A model generated the notes under the pieces. The model saw nothing but the letters and a program-made list of their open reading frames with translations, did not search any database and was not told where the DNA came from. Below are positions 9,273-24,125 of a stretch of DNA of 64,000 nt, in pieces (positions within the stretch are counted from its first letter, which is position 1; each line of letters opens with the position of its first letter). This DNA is from Guadua angustifolia (Eukaryota; Streptophyta; Magnoliopsida; Poales; Poaceae), in the NCBI GenBank assembly GCA_036346375.1, contig CM070508.1, positions 41,560,862 to 41,624,861 on the forward strand, written 5' to 3'. Made by a program: the position numbers and the translations under genes.

Positions 9273-12200
9273 CTAGTGTCTTCGAGTGTTTCGCTTCGGG
9301 CAAACTTTCATAAAGTCCACTTGTTCGGATCCCGGTTGAATGAAATTAACACCAGAGCTAAAATGACCGAAATTAGCTTCAATGAGACCGGCGACACGTT
9401 GGAGTGCAAACCGTGCATTTTCGAAGTGTTTCGCTCCGGTGCAAACTTTCACAAAATCCACCTGTCCGGATCTCGATTTGTACGAAATAAACATCAAGCT
9501 AAATCGACCGAAACAAGCTCCAACAAGACCGACAACACTTACGAGGGCAATCCGGTGTGTCTTCGGAGTGTTTCGCTTCGGGGCAAACTTTCATAAAGTC
9601 CACTTGTTCGGATCCCGGTTTGAATGAAATTAACACCAGAGCTAAAATGACCGAAAGAAGCTCCAATGAGACCGGCGACACATTGGAGTGCAAACCGGTG
9701 CATTTTCGGAGTGTTTCGCTCCGGTGCAAACTTTCACAAAATCCACCTGTCCGGATCTCGATTTGTACGAAATTAACATCAAGCGAAATCGACCGAAACA
9801 AGCTCCAACAAGACCGACAACACTTACGAGGGCAATCCGGTGTGTCTTCGGAGTGTTTCGCATCGGGGCAAACTTTTGTAAAGTCGACTTGTTCGTATCC
9901 CGGTTTGAATGAAATTAACACCAGAGCTAAAATGACCGAAAGAAGCTCCAATGAGACCGGCGACACGTTGGAGTGCACACTGTGCATTTTCAGAGTGTTT
10001 TGCTCCCGTGCAAACTTTCACAAAATCCACCTGTCCGGATCTCGATTTGTACGAAATTAACATCAAGCGGAATTGACCGAAACAAGCTCCAACAAGACCG
10101 ACAACACTTACGAGGGCAATCCGGTGTGTCTTCGTAGTGTTTCGCTTCGGGTCAAACTTTCATAAAGTCCACTTGTTCGGATCCCGGTTTGAGTGAAATT
10201 AACACTAGAGCGAAAACGAGCGAAAGAAGCTCGAATGAGACCGGCGACACATTGGAGTGCATACCGTCGCAATTTCGGAGTGTTTCGCTCCGGTGCAAAC
10301 TTTCACAAAATCCACCAATCCGGATCTCGATTTGTACGAAATTAACATCAAGCGAAATCGACCGAAACAAGCTCCAACAAGACCGACAACACTTACAAGG
10401 GCAATCCGGTGTCTTCGGAGTGTTTCGCATCGGGGCAAACTTTCATAAAGTCCACTTGTTCGGATCCCGGTTTGAATGAAATTAACACCAGAGCTAAAAT
10501 GACCGAAAGAAGCTCCAATGAGACCGGCGACACATTGGAGTGCAAACCGTTCATTTTCGGAGTGTTTCGCTCCGGTGCAAACTTTCACAAAATCCACCTG
10601 TCCGGATCTCGATTTGTACGAAATTAACATCAAGCGAAATCGACCGAAACAAGCTCCAACAAGACCGACAACACTTACGAGGGCAATCCGGTGTGTCTTG
10701 AGTGTTTCGCTTCGGGGCAAACTTTCATAAAGTCCACTTGTTCGGATCCCGGTTTGAATGAAATTAACACCAGAGCTAAAATGACCGAAAGAAGCTCCAA
10801 TGAGACCGGCGACACATTGGAGTGCAAACCGGTGCATTTTCGGAGTGTTTCGCTCTGGTGCAAACTTTCACAAAATCCACCTATCCGGATCTCGATTTGT
10901 ACGAAATTGACATCAAGCGAAATAGACCGAAACAAGCTCCAACAAGACCGAGAACACTTACGAGGACAATCCGGTGTGTCTTCGGAGTGTTTCGCCTCGG
11001 GGCAAACTTTCATAAAGTCCACTTGTTCGGATCCCAGTTTGAATGAAATTAACACCAGAGCTAAAATGACCGAAAGAAGCTCCAATGAGACCGGCGACAC
11101 ATTGGAGTGCAAACCGTGCATTTTGAGTGTTTCGCTCGGTGCAAACTTTCACAAAATCCACCTATCCGGATCTCGATTTGTACAAAATTAACATCAAGCT
11201 TAAATCGATCAAACAAGCTCCAACAAGACCGACAACACTTACGAGGGCAATCCGGTGTGTCTCTGAGTGTTTCGCCGGGCAAACTTTCATAAAGTCCACT
11301 TGTTCGATCCCGTTTGAATGAAATTAACACCAGAGCTAAAATGACCGAAAGAAGCTCCAATGAGACCGGCGACACATTGGAGTGCAAACCGTGCATTTTC
11401 GAGTGTTTCGCTCGGTGCAAACTTTCACAAAATCCACCTGTCCGATCTCGATTTGTACAAAATTAACATCAAGCTAAATCGATCAAACAAGCTCCAACAA
11501 GACCGACAACACTTACGAGGGCAATCCGTGTGTCTTCGAGTGTTTCGATCGGGCAAACTTTCATAAAGTCCACTTGTTCGATCCCGTTTGAATGAAGTTA
11601 ACACCGGAGCTAAAATGACCGAAAGAAGCTCCAATGAGACCGGCGACACATTGGAGTGCAAACCGGTGCATTTTCGGAGTGTTTCGCTCCGATGCAAACT
11701 TTCACAAAATCCACCTGTCCGGATCTCGATTTGTACGAAATTAACATCAAGCTAAATCGATCGAAACAAGCTCCAACAAGACCGACAACACTTACGGGGG
11801 CAATCCGGTGTGTCTTCGGAGTGTTTCGCTTCGGGGTAAACTTTCATAAAGTCCACTTGTTCGGATCCCGGTTTGAATGAAATTAACACCAGAGCTAAAA
11901 TGACCGAAAGAAGCTCCAATGAGACCGCCGACACATTGGAGTGCAAACCGTGCATTTTCGGAGTGTTTCGCTCCGGTGCAAACTTTCACAAAATCCACCT
12001 GTCCGGATCTCGATTTGTACAAAATTAACATCAAGCTAAATCGATCAAACAAGCTCCAACAAGACCGACAACACTTACGAGGGCAATCCGGTGTGTCTTG
12101 AGTGTTTCGCCGGGCAAACTTTCATAAAGTCCACTTGTTCGGATCCCGGTTTGAATGAAATTAACACCAGAGCTAAAATGACCGAAAGAAGCTCCAATGT

Positions 12201-14422
12201 GACCGGTGACACATTGGAGTGCAAACCACGCATTTTCGGAGTGTTTCGCTCCGGTGCAAACTTTCACAAAATCCACCTGTCCGGATCTCGATTTGTACGA
12301 AATTAACATCAAGCGAAATCGACCGAAACAAGCTCCAACAAGACCGACAACACTTACGAGGGCAATCCGGTGTGTCTTCGGAGTGTTTCGCATCGGGGCA
12401 AACTTTCATAAAGTCCACTTGTTCGGATCCCGGTTTGAATGAAATTAACACCAGAGCTAAAATGACCGAAAGAAGCTCCAATGAGACCGGCGACACATTG
12501 GAGTGCAAACCGGTGCATTTTCGGAGTGTTTCGCTCTGGTGCAAACTTTCACAAAATCCACCTATCCAGATCTCGGTTTGCACAAAATTAACATCAAGCT
12601 TAAATCGATCAAACAAGCTCCAACAAGACAGACAACACTTACGAGGGCAATCCGGTGTGTCTCCGGAGTGTTTCGCTTCGGGGCAAACTTTCATAAAGTC
12701 CACTTGTTCGGATCCCGGTTTGAACGAAATTAACGCCAGTGCTAAAATGACCGAAAGAATCTCCAATGAGACCGGCGACACATTGGAGTGCAAACCGGTG
12801 CATTTTCGGAGTGTTTCGCTCCGGTGCAAACTTTCACAAAATCCACCTATCCGGATCTCGATTTGTACGAAATAAACATCAAGCGAAATCGACCGAAACA
12901 AGCTCCACCAAGACCGACAACACTTACGAGGGCAATCCGGTGTGTCTTGAGTGTTTCGCCGGGCAAACTTTCATAAAGTCCACTTGTTCGGATCCCGGTT
13001 TGAATGAAATTAACACCAGAGCTAAAATGACCGAAAGAAGCTCCAATGAGACCGGCGACACATTGGAGTGCAAACCGGTGCATTTTCGGAGTGTTTCGCT
13101 CCGGTGCAAACTTTCACAAAATCCACCTGTCCGGTCTCGATTTGTACAAAATTAACATCAAGCTAAATCGATCAAACAAGCTCCAACAAGACCGACAACA
13201 CTTACGAGGGCAATCCGGTGTGTCTTCTGAGTGTTTCGCTCGGGCAAACTTTCATAAAGTCCACTTGTTCGATCCCGCTTTGAATGAAATTAACACCAGA
13301 GCTAAAATGACCGAAAGAAGCTCCAATGAGACCGGCCACACATTGGAGTGCAAACCGTGCATTTTGGAGTGTTTCGCTCGGTGCAAACTTTCACAAAATC
13401 CACCTGTCCGGATCTCGATTTGTACGAAATTAACATCAAGCTTAAATCGATCAAACAAGCTCCAACAAGACCGACAACACTTACGAGGGCAATCCGGTGT
13501 GTCTCGAGTGTTTCGCCGGGCAAACTTTCATAAAGTCCACTTGTTCGATCCCGTTTGAATGAAATTAACACCAGAGCTAAAATGACCGAAAGAAGCTCCA
13601 ATGAGACCGGCGACACATTGGAGTGCAAACCGCATTTTTGAGTGTTTCGCTCTGGTGCAAACTTTCACAAAATCCACCTATCCGGATCTCGATTTGTACG
13701 AAATTAACATCAAGCGAAATCGAACGAAACAAGCTCCAACAAGACCGACAACACTTACGAGGGCAATCCGTGTGTCTTCGAGTGTTTCGCCGGGCAAACT
13801 TTCATAAAGTCCACTTGTTCGGATCCCAGTTTGAATGAAATTAACACCAGAGCTAAAATGACCGAAAGAAGCTCCAATGAGACCGGCGACACATTGGAGT
13901 GCAAACCGGTGCATTTTCGGAGAGTTTCGCTCCGGTGCAAACTTTCACAAAATCCACCTGTCCGGATATCGATTTGTACAAAATTAACATCAAGCTAAAT
14001 CGATCGAAACAAGCTCCAACAAGACCGACAACACTTACGAGGGCAATCCGGTGTGTCTTCGGAGTGTTTCGCATCGGGGCAAACTTTCATAAAGTCCACT
14101 TGTTCGGATCCCGGTTTGAATGAAATTAACACCAGAGCTAAAATGACCGAAAGAAGCTCCAATGAGACCGGCGACACATTGGAGTGCAAACCGTGCATTT
14201 TTAGTGTGTTTCGCTCCGGTGCAAACCTTCACAAAATCCACCTGTCCGATCTCGATTTGTACAAAATTAACATCAAGCTTAAATCGATCAAACAAGCTCC
14301 AACAAGACCGACAACACTTACGAGGGCAATCCGGTGTGTCTTCGGAGTGTTTCGCATCGGGGCAAACTTTCATAAAGTCCACTTGTTCGGATCCCGGTTT
14401 GAATGAAATTAACACCAGAGCT

Positions 14423-15027
14423 TAAATGACCGAAAGAAGCTCCAATGAGACCGGCGACACGTTGGAGTGCAAACCGTGCATTTTCGGAGTGTTTCGCTCC
14501 GGTGCAAACTTTCACAAAATCCACCTGTCCGGATCTCGATTTGTACGAAATTAACATCAAGCTAAATCGACCGAAACAAGCTCCAACAAGACCGACAACA
14601 CTTACGAGGGCAATCCGGTGTGTCTTCGGAGTGTTTCGCATCGGGGCAAACTTTCATAAAGTCCACTTGTTCGGATCCCGGTTTGAATGAAATTAACACC
14701 AGAGCTAAAATGACCGAAAGAAGCTCCAATGAGACCGGCGACACGTTGGAGTGCAAACCGTGCATTTTCGGAGTGTTTCGCTCCGGTGCAAACTTTCACA
14801 AAATCCACCTGTCCGGATCTCGATTTGTACGAAATTAACATCAAGCTAAATCGACCGAAACAAGCTCCAACAAGACCGACAACACTTACGAGGGCAATCC
14901 GGTGTGTCTTCGGAGTGTTTCGCATCGGGGCAAACTTTCATAAAGTCCACTTGTTCGGATCCCGGTTTGAATGAAATTAACACCAGAGCTAAAATGACCG
15001 AAAGAAGCTCCAATGAGACCGGCGACA
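14423..15027 (+). repeat. Perfectly periodic dimers, recent local amplification
   Basis: Bases 14423-14743 equal 14707-15027 with an offset of exactly 284, with no difference found by eye. It gives the reference dimer length and marks one of the youngest duplications in the array. Confidence 0.85.
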
Positions 15028-18000
15028 CATTGGAGTGCAAACCGCATTTTTGAGAGTGTTTCGCTCGGTGCAAACTTTCACAAAATCCACCTGTCCGGAT
15101 CTCGATTTGTACGAAATTAACATCAAGCTAAATCGATCAAACAAGCTCCAACAAGACCGACAACACTTACGAGGGCAATCCGGTGTGTCTTGAGTGTTTC
15201 GCCGGGGCAAACTTTCATAAAGTCCACTTGTTCGATCCCGTTTGAATGAAATTAACACCAGAGCTAAAATGACCGAAAGAAGCTCCAATGAGACCGGCGA
15301 CACATTGGAGTGCAAACCGTGCATTTTGAGTGTTTCGCTCGGTGCAAACTTTCACAAAATCCACCTGTCCGATCTCGATTTGTACGAAATTAACATCAAG
15401 CTAAATCGATCAAACAAGCTCCAACAAGACCGACAACACTTACGAGGGCAATCCGTGTGTCTTCGAGTGTTTCGCCGGGCAAACTTTCATAAAGTCCACT
15501 TGTTCGATCCCGTTTGAATGAAATTAACACCAGAGCTAAAATGACCGAAAGAAGCTCCAATGAGACCGGCGACACATTGGAGTGCAAACCGTGCATTTTG
15601 AGTGTTTCGCTCCGCAAACTTTCACAAAATCCACCTGTCCGGATCTCGATTTGTACAAATTAACATCAAGCTAAATCGATCAAACAAGCTCCAACAAGAC
15701 CGACAACACTTACGAGGGCAATCCGGTGTGTCTTCTGAGTGTTTCGCCGGCAAACTTTCATAAAGTCCACTTGTTCGATCCCGTTTGAATGAAATTAACA
15801 CCAGAGCTAAAATGACCGAAAGAAGCTCCAATGAGACCGGCGACACATTGGAGTGCAAACCGCATTTTGAGTGTTTCGCTCGGTGCAAACTTTCACAAAA
15901 TCCACCTGTCCGGATCTCGATTTGTACAAAATTAACATCAAGCTAAATCGATCAAACAAGCTCCAACAAGACCGACAACACTTACGAGGGCAATCCGGTG
16001 TCTTCTGAGTGTTTCGCTCGGGCAAACTTTCATAAAGTCCACTTGTTCGGATCCCGGTTTGAATGAAATTAACACCAGAGCTAAAATGACCGAAAGAAGC
16101 TCCAATGAGACCGCCGACACATTGGAGTGCAAACCGTGCATTTTCGGAGTGTTTCGCTCCGGTGCAAACTTTCACAAAATCCACCTGTCCGGATCTCGAT
16201 TTGTACAAAATTAACATCAAGCTTAAATCGATCAAACAAGCTCCAACAAGACCGACAACACTTACAAGGGCAATCCGGTGTGTCTTCGGAGTGTTTCGCT
16301 TCGGGGCAAACTTTCATAAAGTCCACTTGTTCGTATCCCGGTTTGAATGAAATTAACACCAGAGCTAAAATGACCGAAAGAAGCTCCAATGAGACCGCCG
16401 ACACATTGGAGTGCAAACCGTGCATTTTCGGAGTGTTTCGCTCCGGTGCAAACTTTCACAAAATCCACCTGTCCGGATCTCGATTTGTACAAAATTAACA
16501 TCAAGCTAAATCGACCGAAACAAGCTCCAACAAGACCGACAACACTTACGAGGGCAATCCGGTGTGTCTTCGGAGTGTTTCGCATCGGGGCAAACTTTCA
16601 TAAAGTCCACTTGTTCAGATCCCGGTTTGAATGAAATTAACACCAGAGCTAAAATGACCGAAAGAAGCTCCAATGAGACCGGCGACACGTTGGAGTGCAA
16701 ACCGTGCATTTTCGGAGTGTTTCGCTCCGGTGCAAACTTTCACAAAATCCACCTGTCCGGATCTCGATTTGTACGAAATTAACATCAAGCTAAATCGATC
16801 GAAACAAGCTCCAACAAGACCGACAACACTTACGAGGGCAATCCGGTGTGTCTTCGGAGTGTTTCGCGGGGCAAACTTTCATAAAGTCCACTTGTTCGGA
16901 TCCCAGTTTGAATGAAATTAACACCAGAGCTAAAATGACCGAAAGAAGCTCCAATGAGACCGGCGACACATTGGAGTGCAAACCGGTGCATTTTCGGAGT
17001 GTTTCGCTCCGGTGCAAACTTTCACAAAATCCACCTATCCGGATCTCGATTTGTACGAAATTAACATCAAGCGAAATCGACCGAAACAAGCTCCAACAAG
17101 ACCGACAACACTTACGAGGGCAATCCGGTGTGTCTTCGGAGTGTTTCGCTTCGGGGCAAACTTTCATAAAGTCCACTTGTTCGGATCCCGGTTTGAATGA
17201 AATTAACACCAGAGCTAAAATGACCGAAAGAAGCTCCAATGAGACCGGCGACACATTGGAGTGCAAACCACGCATTTTCGGAGTGTTTCGCTCCGGTGCA
17301 AACTTTCACAAAATCCACCTGTCCGGATCTCGATTTGTACAAAATTAACATCAAGCTAAATCGACCGAAACAAGCTCCAACAAGACCGACAACACTTACG
17401 AGGGCAATCCGGTGTGTCTTGAGTGTTTCGCCTCGGGGCAAACGTTCATAAAGTCCACTTGTTCGATCCCGTTTGAATGAAATTAACACCAGAGCTAAAA
17501 TGACCGAAAGAAGCTCCAATGAGACCGGCGACACATTGGAGTGCAAACCGCATTTTTGAGTGTTTCGCTCCGGTGCAAACTTTCACAAAATCCACCTGTC
17601 CGGATCTCGATTTGTACAAAATTAACATCAAGCTAAATCGACCGAAACAAGCTCCAACAAGACCGACAACACTTACGAGGGCAATCCGGTGTGTCTTCGG
17701 AGTGTTTCGCTTCGGGGCAAACTTTCATAAAGTCCACTTGTTCGGATCCCAGTTTGAATGAAATTAACACCAGAGCTAAAATGACCGAAAGAAGCTCCAA
17801 TGAGACCGGCGACACATTGGAGTGCAAACAGAGCATTTTCGGAGTGATTCGCTCCGGTGCAAACCTTCTCAAAATCCACCTATTCGGATCTCGATTTGTA
17901 CGAAATTAACATCAAGCGAAATCGACCGAAACAAGCTCCAACAAGACCGACAACACTTACGAGGGCAATCCGTGTGTCTTCGAGTGTTTCGCGGGGCAAA

Positions 18001-21000
18001 CTTTCATAAAGTCCACTTGTTCGATCCCGGTTTGAATGAAATTAACACCAGAGCTAAAATGACCGAAAGAAGCTCCAATGAGACCGCGACACGTTGGAGT
18101 GCAAACCGCATTTTGGAGTGTTTCGCTCGGTGCAAACTTTCACAAAATCCACCTGTCCGGATCTCGATTTGTACGAAATTAACATCAAGCTAAATCGATC
18201 AAACAAGCTCCAACAAGACCGACAACACTTACGAGGGCAATCCGGTGTGTCTTCGAGTGTTTCGCCGGGCAAACTTTCATAAAGTCCACTTGTTCGATCC
18301 CGTTTGAATGAAATTAACACCAGAGCTAAAATGACCGAAAGAAGCTCCAATGAGACCGGCGACACATTGGAGTGCAAACCGGTGCATTTTCGGAGTGTTT
18401 CGCTCCGGTGCAAACTTTCACAAAATCCACCTATCCGGATCTCGATTTGTACGAAATTAACATCAAGCGTAATCGACCGAAACATGCTCCAACAAGACCG
18501 ACAACACATACGAGGGCAATCCGGTGTGTCTACGGAGTGTTTCGCTTCGGGGCAAACTTTCATAAAGTCCACTTGTTCGGATCCCGGTTTCAATGAAATT
18601 AACACCAGAGCTAAAATGACCGAAAGAAGCTCCAATGATGCCGGCGACACATTGGAGTGCAAACCGGTGCATTTTCGGAGTGTTTCGCTCCGGTGCAAAC
18701 TTTCACAAAATCCACCTATCCGAATCTCGATTTGTACAAAATTAACATCAAGCTAAATCGACCGAAACAAGCTCCAACAAGACCGACAACACTTACGAGG
18801 GCAATCCGGTGTGTCTTCGGAGTGTTTCGATCGGGCAAACTTTCATAAAGTCCACTTGTTCGATCCCGTTTGAATGAAATTAACACCAGAGCTAAAATGA
18901 CCGAAAGAAGCTCCAATGTGACCGGCGACACATTGGAGTGCAAACCGTGCATTTTTAGAGTGTTTCGCTCCGGTGCAAACCTTCACAAAATCCACCTGTC
19001 CGGATCTCGATTTGTACGAAATTAACATCAAGCTAAATCGACCGAAACAAGCTCCAACAAGACCGACAACACTTACGAGGGCAATCCGGTGTGTCTTCGG
19101 AGTGTTTCGCCGGGCAAACTTTCATAAAGTCCACTTGTTCGATCCCGTTTGAATGAAATTAACACCAGAGCTAAAATGACCGAAAGAAGCTCCAATGAGA
19201 CCGGCGACACATTGGAGTGCAAACCGTGCATTTTTGAGTGTTTCGCTCGGTGCAAACTTTCACAAAATCCACCTGTCCGGATCTCGATTTGTACAAAATT
19301 AACATCAAGCTAAATCGATCAAACAAGCTCCAACAAGACCGACAACACTTACGAGGGCAATCCGGTGTGTCTTGAGTGTTTCGATCGGGCATACTTTCAT
19401 AATGTCCACTTGTTCGGATCCTGGTTTGAATGAAATTAACAACAGAGCTAAAATGACCGAAAGAAGCTCCAATGAGACCGGCGACACGTTGGAGTGCAAA
19501 CCGTGCATTTTCGGAGTGTTTCGCTCTGGTGCAAACTTTCACAAAATCCACCTGTCCGGATCTCGATTTGTACGAAATTAACATCAAGCGAAATCGACCG
19601 AAACAAGCTCCAACAAGACCGACAACACTTACGAGGGCAATCCGGTGTGTCTTCGGAGTGTTTCGCTTCGGGGCAAACTTTCATAAAGTCCACTTGTTCG
19701 GATCCCGGTTTGAATGAAATTAACACCAGAGCTAAAATGACCGAAAGAAGCTCCAATGAGACCGGCGACACATTGGAGTGCAAACCGGTGCATTTTCGGA
19801 GTGTTTCGCTCCGGTGCAAACTTTCACAAAATCCACCTATCCGGATCTCGATTTGTACGAAATTAACATCAAGCGAAATCGATCGAAACAAGCTCCAACA
19901 AGACCGACAACACTTACGAGGGCAATCCGGTGTGTCTTCGGAGTGTTTCGCTCCGGGGCAAACTTTCATAAAGTCCACTTGTTCGGATCCCGGTTTGAAT
20001 GAAATTAACACCAGAGCTAAAATGACCGAAAGAAGCTCCAATGAGACCGGCGACACATTGGAGTGCAAACCGGTGCATTTTCGGAGTGTTTCGCTCCGGT
20101 GCAAACTTTCACAAAATCCACCTATCCGGATCTCGATTTGTACGAAATTAACATCAAGCGTAAATCGACCGAAACAAGCTCCAACAAGACCGACAACACT
20201 TACGAGGGCAATCCGGTGTGTCTTCGGAGTGTTTCGCTTCGGGGCAAACTTTCATAAAGTCCACTTGTTCGGATCCCGGTTTGAATGAAATTAACACCAG
20301 AGCTAAAATGACCGAAAGAAGCTCCAATGAGACCGGCGACACATTGGAGTGCAAACCGTGCATTTTCGGAGTGTTTCGCTCCGGTGCAAACTTTCACAAA
20401 ATCCACCTGTCCGAATCTCGATTTGTACGAAATGAACATCAAGCTAAATCGATCGAAACAAGCTCCAACAAGATCGACAACACTTACGAGGGCAATCCGG
20501 TGTGTCTTGAGTGTTTCGCCGGGGCAAACTTTCATAAAGTCCACTTGTTCGATCCCGTTTGAATGAAATTAACACCAGAGCTAAAATGACCGAAAGAAGC
20601 TCCAATGAGACCGCCGACACATTGGAGTGCAAACCGTGCATTTTCGGAGTGTTTCGCTCCGGTGCAAACTTTCACAAAATCCACCTGTCCGGATCTCGAT
20701 TTGTACAAAATTAACATCAAGCTAAATCGACCGAAACAAGCTCCAACAAGACCGACAACACTTACGAGGGCAATCCGGTGTGTCTTCGGAGTGTTTCGCA
20801 TCGGGGCAAACTTTTATAAAGTCGACTTGTTCGTATCCCGGTTTGAATGAAATTAACACCAGAGCTAAAATGACCGAAAGAAGCTCCAATGAGACCGGCG
20901 ACACGTTGGAGTGCAAACCGCATTTTGGAGTGTTTCGCTCCCGTGCAAACTTTCAAAAATCCACCTATCCGGATCTCGATTTGTACGAAATTAACATCAA

Positions 21001-21569
21001 GCGAAATTGACCGAAACAAGCTCCAACAAGACCGACAACACTTACGAGGGCAATCCGGTGTGTCTTCGGAGTGTTTCGCCGGGCAAACTTTCATAAAGTC
21101 CACTTGTTCGATCCCGTTTGAATGAAATTAACACCAGAGCTAAAATGACCGAAAGAAGCTCCAATGAGACCGGCGACACGTTGGAGTGCAAACCGTGCAT
21201 TTTCAGAGTGTTTCGCTCGCTGCAAACTTTCACAAAATCCACCTGTACAGATCTCGTTATGTACGCAATTAGCATCAAAGTGAATTCGACCGAAGCAAGC
21301 TCCAACAAGACCGACAACACTTACGAGGGCAATCCGGTGTGTCTTGAGAGTGTTTCGCCGGGCAAACTTTCATAAAGTCCACTTGTTCGATCCCGTTTGA
21401 ATGAAATTAACACCAGAGCGAAAACGAGCGAAAGAAGCTCCAATGAGACTGGCGACACATTGGAGTGCATACCGGTGCATTTTCGGAGTGTTTCGCTCCG
21501 GTGCAAACTTTCACAAAATCCACCTATCCGGATCCCGATTTGTACAAAATTAACATCAAGCTTAAATCG

Positions 21570-24125
21570 ATCAAACAAGCTCCAACAAGACCGACAACAG
21601 TTACGAGGGCAATCCGGTGTGTCTTCGGAGTGTTTCGCTTCGGGGCAAACTTTCATAAAGTCCACTTGTTCGGATCCCAGTTTGAATGAAATTAACACCC
21701 GAGCTAATATGACCGAAAGAAGCTCCAATGAGACTGGCGACACATTGGAGTGCAAACCGGTGCATTTTCGGAGTGTTTCGCCCCGGTGCAAAGTTTCACA
21801 AAATCCACCTATCTGGATCTCGATTTGTACAAAATTAACATCAAGCTAAATCGACCGAAACCAGCTTCAAGAAGACCGACAACACTTACGAGGGCAATCC
21901 GGTGTCTCTTGAGTGTTTCGCCGGGCAAACTTTCATAAAGTCCACTTGTTCGATCCCGTTTGAATGAAATTAACACCAGAGCTAAAATGACCGAAAGAAG
22001 CTCCAATGAGACTGGCGACACATTGGAGTGCAAACCGGTGCATTTTCGGAGTGTTTCGCTCTGGTGCAAACTTTCACAAAATCCACCTATCCGGATCTCG
22101 ATTTGTACGAAATTAACATCAAGCTAAATCGACCGAAACAAGCTCCAACAAGACCGACAACACTTACGAGGGCAATCCGTGTGTGTCTTGAGTGTTTCGC
22201 TCGGGCAAACTTTCATAAAGTCCACTTGTTCGATCCCGTTTGAATGAAATTAACACCAGAGCTAAAATGACCGAAAGAAGCTCCAATGAGACCAGCGACA
22301 CATTGGAGTGCAAACCGGTGCATTTTCGGAGTGTTTCGCTCCGGTGCAAACTTTCACAAAATCCACCTGTCCGGATCTCGATTTGTACAAAATTAACATC
22401 AAGCTAAATCGACCGAAACAAGCTCCAACAAGACCGACAACACTTACGAGGGCAATCCGGTGTGTCTTCGGAGTGTTTCGCTTCGGGGCAAACTTTCATA
22501 AAGTCCACTTGTTCGGATCCCGGTTTGAATGAAATTAACACCAGAGCTAAAATGACCGAAAGAAGCTCCAATGTGACCGGCGACACGTTGGAGTGCAAAC
22601 CGTGCATTTTTGGAGTGTTTCGCTCCGGTGCAAACCTTCACAAAATCCACCTTTCCGGATCTCGATTTGTACGAAAATAACATCAAGCTAAATCGACCGA
22701 AACAAGCTCCAACAAGACCGACAACACTTACGAGGGCAATCCGGTGTGTCTTGAGTGTTTCGCCGGGCAAACTTTCATAAAGTCCACTTGTTCGATCCCG
22801 TTTGAATGAAATTAACACCAGAGCTAAAATGACCGAAAGAAGCTCCAATGAGACCGGCGACACATTGGAGTGCAAACCGTGCATTTTCGAGTGTTTCGCT
22901 CGGTGCAAACTTTCACAAAATCCACCTGTCCGGATCTCGATTTGTACTAAATTAACATCAAGCTAAATCGACCGAAACAAGCTCCAACAAGACCGACAAC
23001 ACTTACGAGGGCAATCCGGTGTGTCTTCGGAGTGTTTCGCCGGGCAAACTTTCATAAAGTCCACTTGTTCGATCCCGTTTGAATGAAATTAACACCAGAG
23101 CTAAAATGACCGAAAGAAGCTCCAATGAGACCGGCGACACATTGGAGTGCAAACCGTGCATTTTCGAGTGTTTCGCTCGGTGCAAACTTTCACAAAATCC
23201 ACCTATCCGATCTCGATTTGTACGAAATTAACATCAAGCGAAATCGATCGAAACAAGCTCCAACAAGACCGACAACACTTACGAGGGCAATCCGGTGTGT
23301 CTTCGGAGTGTTTCGCTTCGGGGCAAACTTTCATAAAGTCCACTTGTTCGGATCCCAGTTTGAATGAAATTAACACCAGAGCTAAAATGACCGAAAGAAG
23401 CTCCAATGAGACCGGCGACACATTGGAGTGCAAACCGGTGCATTTTCGGAGTGTTTCGCTCCGGTGCAAACTTTCACAAAATCCACCTATCCGGATCTCG
23501 ATTTGTACGAAATTAACATCAAGCGAAATCGACCGAAACAAGCTCCAACAAGACCGACAACACTTACGAGGGCAATCCGGTGTGTCTTCGGAGTGTTTCG
23601 CTTCGGGGCAAACTTTCATAAAGTCCACTTGTTCAGATCCCAGTTTGAATGAAATTAACAACAGAGCTAAAATGACCGAAAGAAGCTCCAATGAGACCGT
23701 CGACACATTGGAGTGCAAACAGGTGCATTTTCAGAGTGTGTCGCTCCGTGCAAACTTTCACAAAATCCACCTGTCCGGATCTCGATTTGTACAAAATTAA
23801 CATCAAGCGAAATCGACCGAAACAAGCTCCAACAAGACCGACAACAGTTACGAGGGCAATCCGGTGTGTCTTCGGAGTGTTTCGCTTCGGGGCAAACTTT
23901 CATAAAGTCCACTTGTTCGGATCCCAGTTTGAATGAAATTAACACCCGAGCTAAAATGACCGAAAGAAGCTCCAATGAGACTGGCGACACATTGGAGTGC
24001 AAACCGGTGCATTTTCGGAGTGTTTCGCCCCGGTGCAAAGTTTCACAAAATCCACCTGTCTGGATCTCGATTTGTACAAAATTAACATCAAGCTAAATCG
24101 ACCGAAACCAGCTTCAAGAAGACCG
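21570..24125 (+). repeat. Candidate higher-order block with 2,247-bp offset
   Basis: A rare variant, CCGACAACAGTTACGAGGG in place of ...AACACTTACG..., occurs at 21594 and again at 23841. The same 2,247-bp offset (eight dimers) carries over linked downstream variants: ACACCCGAGC, GAGACTGG, the CGCCCCGGTGCAAAG form of subunit B (21779 and 24026), TCTGGATCTCG, and CCAGCTTCAAGAAGACC. A run of co-travelling variants at one offset is the signature of block duplication and not of single-unit drift. Confidence 0.65.

Noticed and set aside
9270..9280. CTAGTG at the array start as the far end of the CACTA element that begins at 6820
   Set aside because: The expected TTCTTGTAGTG terminus and reversed subterminal TGACGAAA repeats are absent; the match is only five or six bases at a satellite junction.
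19494..20288. 264-codon open frame across satellite units (also 12173-12901, 10205-10837, 19448-20104 and many others on both strands)
   Set aside because: All are translations of the tandem repeat in shifting frames (284 is not a multiple of 3), present on both strands with no conserved start context or domain. They reflect few stop codons in the repeat, not genes.
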